Source: Auriscalpium vulgare (taxonomy: Eukaryota > Basidiomycota > Agaricomycetes > Russulales > Auriscalpiaceae). Taken from it: a stretch of 64,000 nt of DNA. The translations under genes and the position numbers were made by a program. Location: the NCBI GenBank assembly GCA_019915015.1, contig JAHBBC010000001.1, positions 3,658,001 to 3,722,000 on the forward strand, in the 5' to 3' direction. How positions within the stretch are numbered: the stretch's first letter is position 1; the number at the start of each line of letters is the position of its first letter. Below the pieces are notes generated by a model. That model was not told the origin of the DNA. It saw only the letters and a program-made list of their open reading frames with translations, and searched no databases. This document shows positions 1-10,798 of the stretch, in pieces.

Positions 1-604
1 TTATGACGTGCGGTTATGGCAGGCGCAGGGTGCGAGCTACGAAGAGATGGGCCGGTTGAGTACAGCTCAGCAAACGGGGTGAGCGTATACTGACGATATG
101 CTGTGTCAGATTGCGTGAGGCCCTGGAGTGCTTCAAACGCGCACTCCTTGGCGCGGACGTCAATGAAGTGACCATCAGCCTGAAGCTCGCCAAGCTGCAT
201 GACGATCTGGAGGAGTATGCCGAGGCGACATCGTATCACCGCCGCGTGATAGACGTTTGCCGAGCCAGTCGTACGTCGTCGAGGTTGCTTTTGCCCGAAG
301 ATCCTCCTCTTCTGATGCTAGCCGGGGTACAGTGAAGCCGATTGCGGAATATGCGAAGTCATGCGTCTACGTTGCACGATTCCATCTGCAGCGAGGGGGA
401 GGTGACCTGGAGCTTGCGCGGGAGTATCTGGAGAAGGTTGCGGCAAGCAATGCGGAGGATGCCGACCTTGCGTCGGACCTGGGGAAGAAGTGCAAGGCAG
501 CGATTGCGGCGAAAGCTGTGGCAGAGCAGGAGGCATTCGCGCAAGCGCAGATGAAGCCGGGCACTGTCGGGGGAGGGGAGGGCTCGCTGTCGACGGTATC
601 GTAG
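1..604 (+). CDS. cdc23: Anaphase-promoting complex subunit 8 (Cdc23), C-terminal part
   Basis: This is the 3' end of a gene whose start lies before the window. Exons read 1-54, 110-270 and 333-604. Both introns (55-109 and 271-332) have GT and AG ends, and the first has a ctgac branch motif. The spliced product contains TPR-like helices (YDVRLWQAQGASYEEMGR, then LREALECFKRALLGAD, then ISLKLAKLHDDLEEYAEATS) and an alanine-rich tail. This matches the C-terminal TPR array of APC8/Cdc23, a scaffold subunit of the anaphase-promoting ubiquitin ligase in the nucleus. The frame is unbroken through both junctions. Other TPR proteins are possible, but the order and spacing of motifs fit Cdc23 well. Confidence 0.85.
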
Positions 605-710
605 TATTGTATACGCAGAGCAAAATGACCGGCCCTGAAGCTGCAGTCGGACAGTGTTCACGCGGTCACGAGGACCCGGATTGGTCAAGCAAGCACACCA
701 AACACAACCG

Positions 711-2244
711 ATGTCCTCCTTTTCGACTTTCTCTCTGGCGGCCACCACTCCCTCAACACCCTTCAAAGCCCATGCTGCAGACCCTTCTCTCCCCACTTCC
801 ACCCAGACCAAGCCTCTCGAGCACGAGCAGCTGCCCACGTTGTCCAAGTCGGCCGACCCGTCTGAGCAGACACAAATCGATTTTTCATCGCTCTCCATCA
901 ACCTCCGTCCGCCCCGAAAGCGACCATCCCATGTTGCCTTGACCCCAGAAGAGGAGGCAACGGCAGCTAAGGTGTCCAGCAGGTCCGGAACATCTATCTC
1001 AGCATTCACGAGTAACCCGGCTGACCGCTGTGCGCAGAGTCGCTTCTTGCCTCACCTCAGACCACATTGCTGCCCTTTTCCCCGATGTGGAGACGCCCTT
1101 CGAAAGCCCGGAAGACGCCGTCAACCGTCTGCTGCCCTATCACATTTTCCAAATACCGAAAGAGGACCTTGGAAAGGAAAGCAAAAGGCCACAGAGGAGG
1201 ATCTCTTGAAGCTGGAGCTTGCGGGTGGGTCCTCTACTATACTGCATCATTGTTCAATACATCCAACTCTTCTGCAGAGACCAAGTTTGCGCTCGAGTGC
1301 TTCAAGCGACGCCGAGCTCTCGAGACCCGGTTCAGGCGGGCTCGCATAAAGTCAGGCAAGGTGCGCACAATATCCTATGCATCGACTGTCTTCCTGATCA
1401 TGTCGTTTAGAGAACGGCACCAGACAGTCAAGCCTACTTAATAGCGCAAGCAGTGCAGGAAATCGAACGTGCAGAGACGGCCGCCGCCACAGCCGAAACA
1501 CGCACCGCCAAGGCCGATCTGGACCGCATCGAGCGTGAAAAGCGTATGGCGGCCATGCCACCACGGCCAGCGTACTACTCTGCACCACAGACACCGGTCT
1601 ATGCTCATCATTACCGGACATACCAGTATCCGTATGCCCAGTCCACGACACCCGGCACTGCGCAAGGGTACCCGTATTCGATGCCCGTCGCCACGACCAT
1701 ACAACAATACATCCCTCCCATCTCTGCGACTCCTGCATCGACATCTGCGGGTCCTTCTACTCCGACGACGACGCTGCCCGCCCAGCCCCCCGGCGCCATT
1801 CCCGTCCAGCTGCCCGCATCTCACCTGCCCACCCTGCACGCGCTCGGGATCGTCCCCGTCCACGCCAGCACACTACCTGCCACCGCCTCCGACCAGCAAC
1901 CGCACCCCGCTATCATCCGTAACACGTCGGCCGACGGGTCCATGCTGCACATAGAGCTCAACGTGTCGTTGCTGCAGGCTGCACAGATGAGCGGGCTCGC
2001 GCTCGTGCTCAACTCCCTCATGCGCGGCACGACGGTCCCAGCAGGTCCCAATGGCTCAGCGCCGTCGGTACAAGTCCCGCCGATGAATCCGTATGCCCAG
2101 ATCGGCGCGCCTTATTCATATCCCTACGTCCAGCCTCAGCTCCAGGCAAGTGCACCCAATTCTGCATCCCCAAATCCGAAGATCGAAACAAATGGGAGCA
2201 CATCGAGCGCAAAACCGCCAAAGACGCCAAAATCCGGTGGATAG
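711..2244 (+). CDS. GLTSCR1-domain protein (SWI/SNF GBAF-type subunit), with apparent frameshift
   Basis: The start is taken at 711 (MSSFSTFSLAATT). The diagnostic part is at about 1021-1170: PDVETPFESPEDAVNRLLPY followed by HIFQIPKEDL, the conserved GLTSCR1 core. It continues with KFALECFKRRRALETRFRRA and, after an intron, YLIAQAVQEIERAETAAATA. The C-terminal half is rich in Pro, Tyr, Ser and Thr with a conserved-looking patch (MLHIELNVSLLQAAQMSGLA). In animals this domain marks the BICRA subunit of GBAF chromatin remodellers; a nuclear role here is inferred. Likely introns are 972-1002 (very short, uncertain), 1225-1277 and 1351-1427. The frame slips by one base at 1171-1187. Either a base is missing in a G/A run, or a GC-AG intron 1181-1277 is used; the intron also keeps phase but drops a coding-looking stretch. 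Confidence 0.72.
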
Positions 2245-2447
2245 AGAATGGTATCTTCGTGCATAGAACGCATAGCGGTACACGCATTCCTCGCTGGGCG
2301 TCGGTTCATAATTTGTATCCATAGAACCATACTTATTAGCTGTGTGAATGGAGCTTGGATCCCACATTAGGTATATAATAGTAGGAGAGGACCGGGAGGT
2401 TTACTTGTCACCTGCCGACGCCCTCGTCTGTCGGTGTTAGACAAATT

Positions 2448-3717
2448 TTAGGGCCGTGCAACCCATGCCCCATCAATGCCAGCGACTTTGCCACCGTCAA
2501 CTCTCTCCCCGTCAACGTACACGCCTCCCTCCACATCGCCCTCATCAAAGTCTATATCAAGATCCCGACACACCTCCACGAAGTCCCTTGGAAGAGGCGC
2601 AACAATGCCCAGCCGGAATCGCTTGTGCGGTCCGTCCCGCCGGTACCTCTGTACAACACTATCATTCAGACCGTGCAAAACACACGCGAGGTGGCACTTA
2701 CTATGAGCGACATCGACGACGCGTGCAGGAACATGCGGCCCTCGGGCACCAGCGTCGCGCTCGCAATTTGCGGCGCCAGCTTAGGACTTCCGTAGAGCGA
2801 GTCTCCGAGTATAGGGGCTGCAAGCCGTGTGAGCGCCAATGACCGCCGTCGCCGAGACACACCGCACCTTTCAACACAGACGCAGCATGGACACGCAGCT
2901 GGTGTTTCACCCCCGTGTGAAGCTGAAAGCGCAGCAGCGACACCGGTGCACGTTCCTAAGCATCCCCCAAGCAGTACGGATCAGGATCAAAGACCCGAAC
3001 ACACACAGCGCACGCACCGACGAGGCTAGGACCTCCCAGCCAGTCCTCGCACGCTTGGCTTCCGCGTCCTTCGACGGCCTCAGCGACACGCGCCCGTCGT
3101 CGATATACATGCTGCCGTCGATCTCGCCGGCTTTTTCGGGGAACGTTTTGGCGCCGCCGCGGACGAGCGCGAGATACGACTTGTTGACGTCGTGCGAGTG
3201 GAATTGCTGCGAAAGTTCCTGCGACATGGCCTTCGTCCGCGCGAGGACGAGCGCGCCGGTGGTGCTCTGGTAAAATCTTATATTGTGAATACTGCTGGGA
3301 TGTAGCAGCCCCAGACCATACCTTGTCGAGCCGATGCACGGGAAAGGGAATGTCTTCGGCATCATACCTCCGTCTAAGGTCTATCAAACACCTCGCGTCA
3401 TCAGTACGATACGCACCAATCAACATACCTACGCTACTTCACCTTTCAGAACGCCATCGAAATCTGTTCCGTCGGCGTTGAGCTTGAGTTTGACGTGAGC
3501 TAAGCCATAGGATAACGGCCAGCGCAAACGGACTCACACTGCTCGCAGCCACGGTTCTCTGCGCAGCGAGCCCGGGGGGTTTGTTCAGGACTATAACGCT
3601 GCGGTCCACGTATATCTCATGACGCGTGGCTGAGGAACGCGTGTGTCTCTGGTTGTCTTTGAACGCCCGTTTAGAAACGTCTCTAGCGGCCTTCAAGCCT
3701 GTCTGGACGACAGACAT
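2448..3717 (-). CDS. RluA-family RNA pseudouridine synthase
   Basis: Spliced from the minus strand in about seven exons, all in phase. Residues begin MSVVQTGLKAARDVSKRAFK, possibly a mitochondrial leader. They run through EIYVDRSVIVLNKPPGLAAQ, the catalytic box PVHRLDK with its aspartate, STTGALVLART directly after an intron, then LLRFQLHTGVKHQLRVHAAS and APILGDSLYGSP. This order is that of the RluA/RluC/RluD group, which isomerises uridine to pseudouridine in rRNA or tRNA. The C-terminus (FRLGIVAPLPRDFVEVCRDL) is an ordinary family tail and ends at 2448. The HRLD and TTG halves of the active-site motif lie on separate exons. No frameshift was seen. Which RNA is modified cannot be told. It is transcribed convergently with the GLTSCR1 gene. 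Confidence 0.88.
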
Positions 3718-4084
3718 AGATACGCACTGAAAGCTGGTCAGATGTTTTACACATCCTATGATGATACACGTACAGCTTTTCCTGTTCACGTTGTCGACGG
3801 CGGACAAGTGCAGAAGCCCGACGCGCTGCCAGCGGCGCGCGTTGTTGTGGGTTGTTTGTAGAAGGAAAAGACAGCTCAACTGCAGCCCGATTACGCCTAT
3901 AGCAGGGAATGAATGCGTATGCATAGGATATCGTACACGACAATAGTAGACGATGACAGCAGGTCTCCTTTGCGTGCGTGCGTGGCGTTCCACTACGTAT
4001 TCAACGACGACCACCCACAATCGCGCTCCATTTGTTTTCTTTCGATTTCCAGTGGATTTCCTGCTCCATCCCAAAATCCCGTAT
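3718..4084. other. Intergenic spacer, nothing recognised
   Basis: This spacer separates the start of the pseudouridine synthase gene from the stop of the next minus-strand gene. It should hold the synthase promoter and the neighbour's 3' UTR. No coding stretch with plausible splice sites was found. Confidence 0.5.
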
Positions 4085-5331
4085 TTATCGCCTGACGCGC
4101 ACGACCGCCCACCGCCAAAACTTCGCAAGCCGCGCCGCGCCGGGATTCGTCTTCGTGACTAGGGCTGCAGACGCAGGTATGGCCGTCATCGCTATGGCGC
4201 GAGAAAACTTCGGGGCGCGGTCTACCGCGCTGGTGGATAGTGATGACGAGGATGAGGGGGCGCTCGCACGCGAGCCAGGGCGGGAGAACGCCTCCGCCCA
4301 CTCAACAGGGACATCGAGGACCGGCTGCTCTTCTCTCATGTCGAGGCAGACGATAGAGCGCCGAACGATGTTCGCTTCATTGTTGAGGCCTGTCGCGTTC
4401 TTGGCTGGCGATGTTAGGGAGCAAGATGAACTCCAGCTCAGTGATACTGAGGAATGTCAGGATGGAAGACGCGAGTAGGATCAGACGCAACTCACAGTCC
4501 TCGAGGGCGATAGGCGTCAGGGAAGCCGTGTACAATGCCGCGTGTTCGCTGTTCTCGTCTGAGAGGAATGAGCTGGACATACCCTCCAGCGCTTGCATGC
4601 GAGACATGTCCGCCGGCTCCACGATAGCCACGGGAGCCAAATCTTCCCTAAGCGACGTGCGCAGCCCACCCTCGGACTCGTTCTCGTCCGCAAAGAAGCG
4701 GGAGGCGAGCGACTCTTCAGACGGCTTGGCAGGCATGGCTGCCGTCATCTCTGAGTCTATCAACTGCGTAGGCGGCTCGGGAGCCTTCGTGATCGCGGGC
4801 AATCTCCGTGTGGGCACCGGAGGCCGCGGCTGACGCGCAGGAATCGCATGCCGCACTAGCGACGACGGACGGGGAGATTTCGCAGGAGCCTGGGAATGGC
4901 GCGGAGGACGGGCGGATGGACTGGGTGCTTTCAGGGGCTTGGTCGTGGATAGATGAGGTGATGTGGGAGGCGGTCTGGGCTTCCCTGCAGCAGTGAGGCT
5001 CTTCGTGGCAGTCCTCGAGGCTGGCTTTGTTGCGAGCGTGGTGAGCTTGCGGACGACGTCCTTCGACGGCTGTGGAGCGCTCATGCGACACTGCGCCTTC
5101 TCGGGGGTGGGGCGGGGATTTGAAATTCGCCGCGAGCAAGCACGAGTTGCGGGGCTGTGGGACGAGTGAGGTGACGGCGGAGGCGAAGACCCTTCAAGTC
5201 GTGTAGGCGTCCTCTTGGCAGCCGTCGTAGCGAGGCGGTGTGCCTCCATCTTATCCCGGACCGCTTGTATTGCGCGGGCGCGACCAGAGGTGGGCACTTG
5301 AGCGGTGGTGTTGGTGGAGGCCTTGTTGGTC

Positions 5332-5366
<35 letters not shown>

Positions 5367-5450
5367 GGTGGTGGTGGTGGTCTGGGTGGTGCGCGTGGAG
5401 GCAGTTGAAGCCGCAGTGACAGCGCGAGTAGGTCTTTGCGAAGGAGGCAT
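4085..5450 (-). CDS. Hypothetical low-complexity protein with poly-Thr tract
   Basis: Two exons. The first runs from ATG at 5450 down to about 4499. An intron with a GTGAGT donor and TTCCTCAG acceptor follows. The second exon continues in frame to a stop at 4085, giving roughly 440 residues. The N-terminus carries a run of about 16 threonines from a (CGT)n repeat. The middle is Pro/Ser/Arg-rich and disordered-looking. It then has acidic, more ordered patches such as RFFADENESEGGLRTSLRED and MSSSFLSDENSEHAALYTAS. The tail is basic (RLAKFWRWAVVRVRR). There is no family match by eye. A nuclear or cell-division role would be a guess from composition, so none is assigned. The long open frame and in-phase splice support a real gene. 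Confidence 0.6.
5335..5381. repeat. Coding trinucleotide microsatellite (CGT/GGT)n
   Basis: About fourteen CGT/GTC triplets followed by GGT triplets encode the poly-Thr tract of the minus-strand hypothetical protein. Its length is likely to vary between strains. Confidence 0.85.
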
Positions 5451-6132
5451 TGGAACAAAAGTTTGAAGGAATGGAGAGAGCCAAGGGGGTCTTGATGGTG
5501 TCGAAGAGGGGAGAGAACGGAGAGCGAGAGCGAGAGCTATCAGGTCAGTCTCAATTACGTTGCTGCCCTCTCCGGAAGGAATTCAGAGGACAAATGCGAC
5601 AAGAGAACCTCGTGCATGCCAGTATTCTGTGAGCATAACGAGCAGTGGCAGTTCTACAATCGCCCATGAGGCCGAGGTCGCAAAGCGGGCGAGAGGAAGA
5701 AGCCATCGACACGAGTTTGTTAGTGGCACGGTGACTACCAGTAGTGGCGCCATAAGCTTGTTCAAGGCGCTTCGGGTGGGTTTGTCTAGCTGCAAGCTCT
5801 GTCAAAACGTTCATGTCGAAGAGCTGGGGACACCCTATACTGGCGGCCGCGGCAGCGCCGGCTGAGCGCTGCCCGACAGCTGTGCGATCCTCGTAAGTCA
5901 GATCCCCCAGTGACCATGATTTATGAGAACGAGACCAGCTGCACCTGTAAGACAGTCACGTCCACCTTCGTAAAACAAATCATCAGCGACCATGAGTTAT
6001 GAGAAACAGAAGGATCTGGTCAAGAGTGCACTGACGACTCGAGAGCGGACTGCGACGTGCTTCATGATCCCCACGCTCAGGCTGCCTCTGCTTGAGGGCC
6101 TCGTATGCCTCTCGCTGCTTCACCGTAGCGTC
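5451..6132. other. Divergent intergenic region, no supported gene
   Basis: This lies between two divergent starts. Short minus-strand ORFs near 5583-5814 (70-87 residues, one hydrophobic) have no recognisable family and no clear splice structure. A purine-rich block (gagcgagagcgagag) lies near 5521-5540 upstream of the minus-strand gene. CT/GA stretches upstream of starts are common in fungal promoters. Confidence 0.4.
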
Positions 6133-9100
6133 ATGGCCACGGACAAGCTATCCAGCGTAGGCTGGCGTGACAACCCACCAGCGTTCCCTGCCCCCAAGCG
6201 CAAGTCGCGCGTTACCCGTTTCTCTGTCCATCTGGTCGGCCTGGTCTGCGTTTCCCTCGTCCTCTTCACTCTCAACTTTGCGACACGCGATTCTCTCCTC
6301 GGGAACCCATCGACCACAACGACCGTCCCAATCGACGCGTCCGCCATCCTTGCGCAATGCAGAGCGCTCGATGCGCAGCCTGGTCCGCCGTCTGACTTCC
6401 ACGAGCGCACCCAGTCCGATCGTTACCAACCGGGGACAAAGCCCGTCCTCATTCGCAATGCAAAGATCTGGACTGGCCGTGTCGAAGGCCTCGAGACACT
6501 TCAGGGCGACATTCTTCTCGACGGGGGCATCATCAAGGCTGTCGGCGAGGTCGACGAGGCGTCACTCGCAGGATATGAGAACTTGACCGAGTTTGACGCT
6601 CAGGGCGCATGGGTCTCTCCAGGGTACGCCCTTTCTGTACAAGACTCCTGACGCGCCGTCCGTCCTCATGCCTTCCCTCACTGTAGCATTGTCGACATTC
6701 ATTCTCACATCGGTGTCTACTCTGCTCCATCCTTGAATGGTGCGACTGATGGCAACTCTCGCAACGGCCCTATACTTCCCTGGCTGCGTGCCGTTGATGC
6801 TCTCAACACCCACGATGATTCCATCGAACTGGCTGTTGCCGGTGGTCAAACCACCTCCCTCATCCTTCCGGGATCGGCAAATGCAATCGGTACGTCTAGT
6901 ATACCCTTCATCGTGTACCGATGCTGATGATTACTCCCTGTACAGGCGGGCAAGGATATGTGATAAAGTTACGCCAGACGACAGAACGGTCGCCAACGTC
7001 CTTGCTTCTAGAGCCGCCCGCGGACTTGAACGGAACGGAGGTCGAAGCTGGCTCACACCTGCATTGGAAACACATGAAGTAAGTGTCCTCGACGGTTGAC
7101 TGCATCGTGCCAATCTCCTGATAATTCTTCAGGCATGCATGTGGTAAGTCGCAGTCGTAGGAGCGTCGCAGTCGGGCTTTCCCTGATCATCGGCGTTAAG
7201 GCGAGAATCCGGCGCGAGTTTACGGCGACAGCAGGATGGATTCTGTTTGGGCATGGCGAGAAGCGTAGGTCTATTTTTCAGTTGAGTAAACATGGTCTCA
7301 TTAAAGGGGCAACAGCTACAACACAGCGAGGAAAATCAAGACAAAGCAGGACGAATATTGTGTCAAAGCTCAAGCGGGTAAATGGAGGAGCTTGGAGACT
7401 TCCCGACCGACTTCAAATGGGCTCCTCTTGTCGACATCCTGAGAGGCAAGGTAAAAGTGAGCATGCTTGCTGGCTTTTCAAAGCAAGATATGCTTAGCGG
7501 TGCAGGTACAAACTCATTGCTACGAAGCGCTTGATATCGACAACTTCGTACGCGTACGCTATACTCTTCACTTTCGTTCTTGCGCTACAGCGAACTGATT
7601 AATGCATCTGTACAGCTTACGAACGAGTTCCAATTCGCTGTCGCTGCCTTCCATCATGCGCACGAGGCATACTTGTCCCTGAGACCATGAAGAGAGCCTA
7701 CGGTATGTACGCCATTGGTATCATCTCTGACAGACTCTGACACGTCCGTATCAGGATCGACTCCTGCTGTCTCCATATTCGCCGCCTTCTCAGGGTGAGT
7801 TTGCTCGCACGAAGTGAGCCACAGCCACTCATATGAAGTACAGGTATAAACGGGAAGCTTTCCGGGATCGCAATATGCTGCCAAGATTCTCGACGATGCA
7901 GGCATTCGCGTTAGCATGAAGGTCAGATTCCCCCTATTTCTCCCTATCTTTTACATGCATAAGCACGAAATTAATCGTTAGAGGTGCGTAGAGCGACCAC
8001 TCGGCCATCGTCTCCCGTTACTTGCTACACGAAGCGCAGCAGGCCCACCATTTTGGGCTGCCCGCTCATACTGCGTTGTCCTCGGTGACGACGACTGCGG
8101 CTGGGATCCTAGGCCTTGACCATCGTATTGGATATATATTGAAAGGCACGTTCAATTTTGACTGCCATCGTGTCCTATGTCTCATCGTTGGAATTTTCTT
8201 CAATTAGGATACGACGCAGGTAATTGCTTTGACCCATGAATGCCTCTGCTCTTCTGATGCAAAGCAGACATTGTCATCTGGGATAGCCATCCGTTGGCTC
8301 TTAGCGCGACACCGCTGCAAGTCTTCATTGACGGCATTCCGCAGCTCGACCATGTACATGGACAGGTGAAGCCCGCTAACAGCCAGGCGCCGCCCGCGAC
8401 CCCCAACTATGACGCCGAAGCCGCTGCGGCCGTCAAGTATAGTGGCGTGGAGCCGCTGCAAGATTTCGCCACGAAGCCTGGCAAGGTGGTCTTTTCAAAC
8501 GTCGCGAGTGTGTGGAGGCGCAGTGAGGACGGCGTGCAGGAGCTGTTCAGCGCTTCAAACGGCGCGGGCATTATCACCGTGGACAACGGGCGCATCATTG
8601 CAGCTGGGTTCGACGACCGGCAGCTGACGGACCCAAATGCAACCATTGTCGATTTGCAAGGGGGCTCCATTGCCCCTGGCATCGTTTCGGCAGGGTCCTC
8701 CATCGGATTGCAGGAAATTGCGGGGGAGGAGACAACCGTCGACGGTGTGGTCCCGGATCCTCTCGCCGCCGATGTGCCCGCGCTCATCAACGGGTCCATC
8801 ATCCGCGCGGTGGACGGACTCCAGTTTGCCACGCGCGATGCTCTGTATGCATGCACCCTCTATCTCTGGCATCGCTTGCTGATGATGGATGCGTGGGCCC
8901 TAGGCGAGCTTACCGTGCCGGGGTCACCACCAGTGTCACCTTCCCTCCGAGTGGATTTTTGTCTGGCCTCGGCGTCGCGTTTTCGCTCGGCGCGCCGCAC
9001 AAGCTCGCCAAGGGCGCCGTCGTCCAGAAGATCGCTGCCGTGCACGTCGTGATCTCCTCTTCCCACAGGGCGAGTGTGAGCACGCAGTTCAACGCGTTGC

Positions 9101-9895
9101 GCCACCTCATTCTGGATCGTGTGGATGGGGAGGTGGGCGAGTGGTTCGGCCAAGTGGCGATAGTGCGTGGTTTCTGAGATCACGTTGAGGGTAGCGAGAC
9201 CATTCACGACCATCCCTATACAGGGCTTGATCCCACTCGTGGTAAAAGTGCACAGCGCGGATATAATTGCGACGCTGCTGGACTTGAAGGCCGAGATCGA
9301 GGGCGCCACTGGGGCCGCCCTCAAAGTGACCATCCTGGGCGGGGCGGAGGCGCATCTGGTAGCGGATGAAATCAAGGCCGCTGGCGTCGGCGTCATCGTC
9401 GAGCCACGGTCATTCCCGCACACCTGGGAATCCCGCAGAGTGTGCGTTGTTTCCGGCGGTTTCCTGCCGTCTTCGTCGAGCTGACGGATCGCTCCTCAGG
9501 CTGCCTGGTGCGCCGCTGGGCGAACAGGGACTGGTAGCATACTTGGTGTCCCGCGGCATCACGGTTGGCGTTGCGCCTATGGGCATAGGCGATATGGGGC
9601 CCATGACCGCGTGGGCCGTGAAGAACACACGATGGGATGCAGGCTGGGTGCGTCCCGCCTCTTCGACACTCCTTCGCGGGCTCACATCACGCCGCGATAG
9701 ATCGCACTGGACGCAAACTTGACTAGGGCAGAGGCCTATCCGCTCGTAACATCAAACATGGAGAAGCTGCTCGGCGTGCATGTGCCGGCGGCGGACGCGG
9801 ATCTGGTGGCGACGCGCGGAGGTGATTTGCTGTCGTTTGAGGGGAAGGTCGTTGCGGTTGTGTCGGCGCGACGGGGAGTCGTTGATATCCTGTGA
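6133..9895 (+). CDS. Membrane-anchored amidohydrolase, CE9-like, with internal frameshifts
   Basis: The start MATDKLSSVGW is at 6133. A single hydrophobic segment (FSVHLVGLVCVSLVLFTLNF) predicts a type II membrane anchor. The extracellular part starts with KPVLIRNAKIWTG, then the metal-binding HxH motif (IVDIHSHIG), VWAWREAYNTARK, SDHSAIVSRYLLHEAQQAHH and AGILGLDHRIGY. A second composite-domain half runs from about 8470. The tail is EKLLGVHVPAADADLVATRG. This is the amidohydrolase fold placed by fungal genome projects in carbohydrate esterase family 9 (N-acetylglucosamine-6-phosphate deacetylase-like); the true substrate is unknown. There are about 13 exons, including micro-exons of 11 nt (7133-7143) and 12 nt (8208-8219), and a GC-AG intron (8146-8207). 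Near 7384-7392, 7671 and 7864-7866 the frame slips by one base each time, so the gene is either decaying or hit by sequence errors. Confidence 0.8.
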
Positions 9896-10150
9896 CAGTG
9901 GCATTCGTTTCAGACGTCCTGATATTGTGACCGCCAGGATGGAGAATTCGCATAGACATAAGCTGAGGATGTGTGTTCACAATCTTAATCTCAATTGATT
10001 CAGGCGGCTTCGACTTTGACACGGGCCCAAAAGCTTCATCTCCCGAGTGACCGTCAGTACACACCGCAGTCTAGCCAAAAAATGTCAATATCATTTGAGA
10101 ACTGGTACAACCCACTGGATAACGGATGGCTGGATTACATGCATGGGAGT

Positions 10151-10683
10151 TCAAGTACGAGGTATAAGCGTGAAATTCACCGATCTCAATTCATCAAGCA
10201 GAACCAAAGAGAAATTTCGACGGAGCAGCTGATTGACCGAATAACTTCGCAGAGCGCCCTCGGCGAGGGATGCTCTGCAAATTTCAGTCAGCGTAGGTAT
10301 GGTAGCTAGGGAAAGAGGGCGACTTGCATACGCATCGTCACCGCACGCGCGGCTTTCAAGCGTTACCAGCGCGTCCTCTACCATGTCTTTCCGGCATCCC
10401 GCGAGCTGCTCGAGTGTCAGGGCGGGCGCCTCGTTCAAATTGCGCAGCTTCTCGGACAAGTACGACAGTGTTGCCTTCAGATATCTCTCATGCTTCTCCG
10501 ATGCCCTCTGAGCCTGGCAGATGAGCTTGCCTGGGAGGAAGGAACACGTAAGCGGCACGCAGCGAAAGACCACGTACGTGCGCTCTTGGGCATCGACGCC
10601 TCGAGATCTGCGAGCATTGCCCCAATCCCACTGGTCCGTTGGAGCCCGCAGATAATGGCACGCAGGTCATCCGACGCCCTCAT
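10151..10683 (-). CDS. Small hypothetical helical protein
   Basis: Two exons on the minus strand. The first runs from ATG at 10683 (MRASDDLRAIICGLQRTSGI). It joins in phase through a GTACGT donor and TCCTCCCAG acceptor to LICQAQRASEKHERYLKATL and continues to a stop at 10151, about 160 residues. It is mostly amphipathic helix (SYLSEKLRNLNEAP, LEQLAGCRKDMVEDALVTLE), with no signal peptide or membrane segment. No family was recognised. It is convergent with the amidohydrolase and divergent from the NLR, whose start lies only about 115 bases away, so the two probably share a promoter region. Confidence 0.55.
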
Positions 10684-10798
10684 ACGTCAGCGCCGGGCGT
10701 CACTGCTGCTGCCACTTGACACGAGTCTGCATGCATAGCCGCAGCAACACGCTCACTCCTTACACCCACCCCCAACATCAAAGACAACCTCGGTACAA

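Noticed and set aside
5583..5814. Minus-strand ORFs of 70-87 codons, one hydrophobic
   Set aside because: No family resemblance, no splice context, and overlapping frames are equally open; not enough to call a gene.
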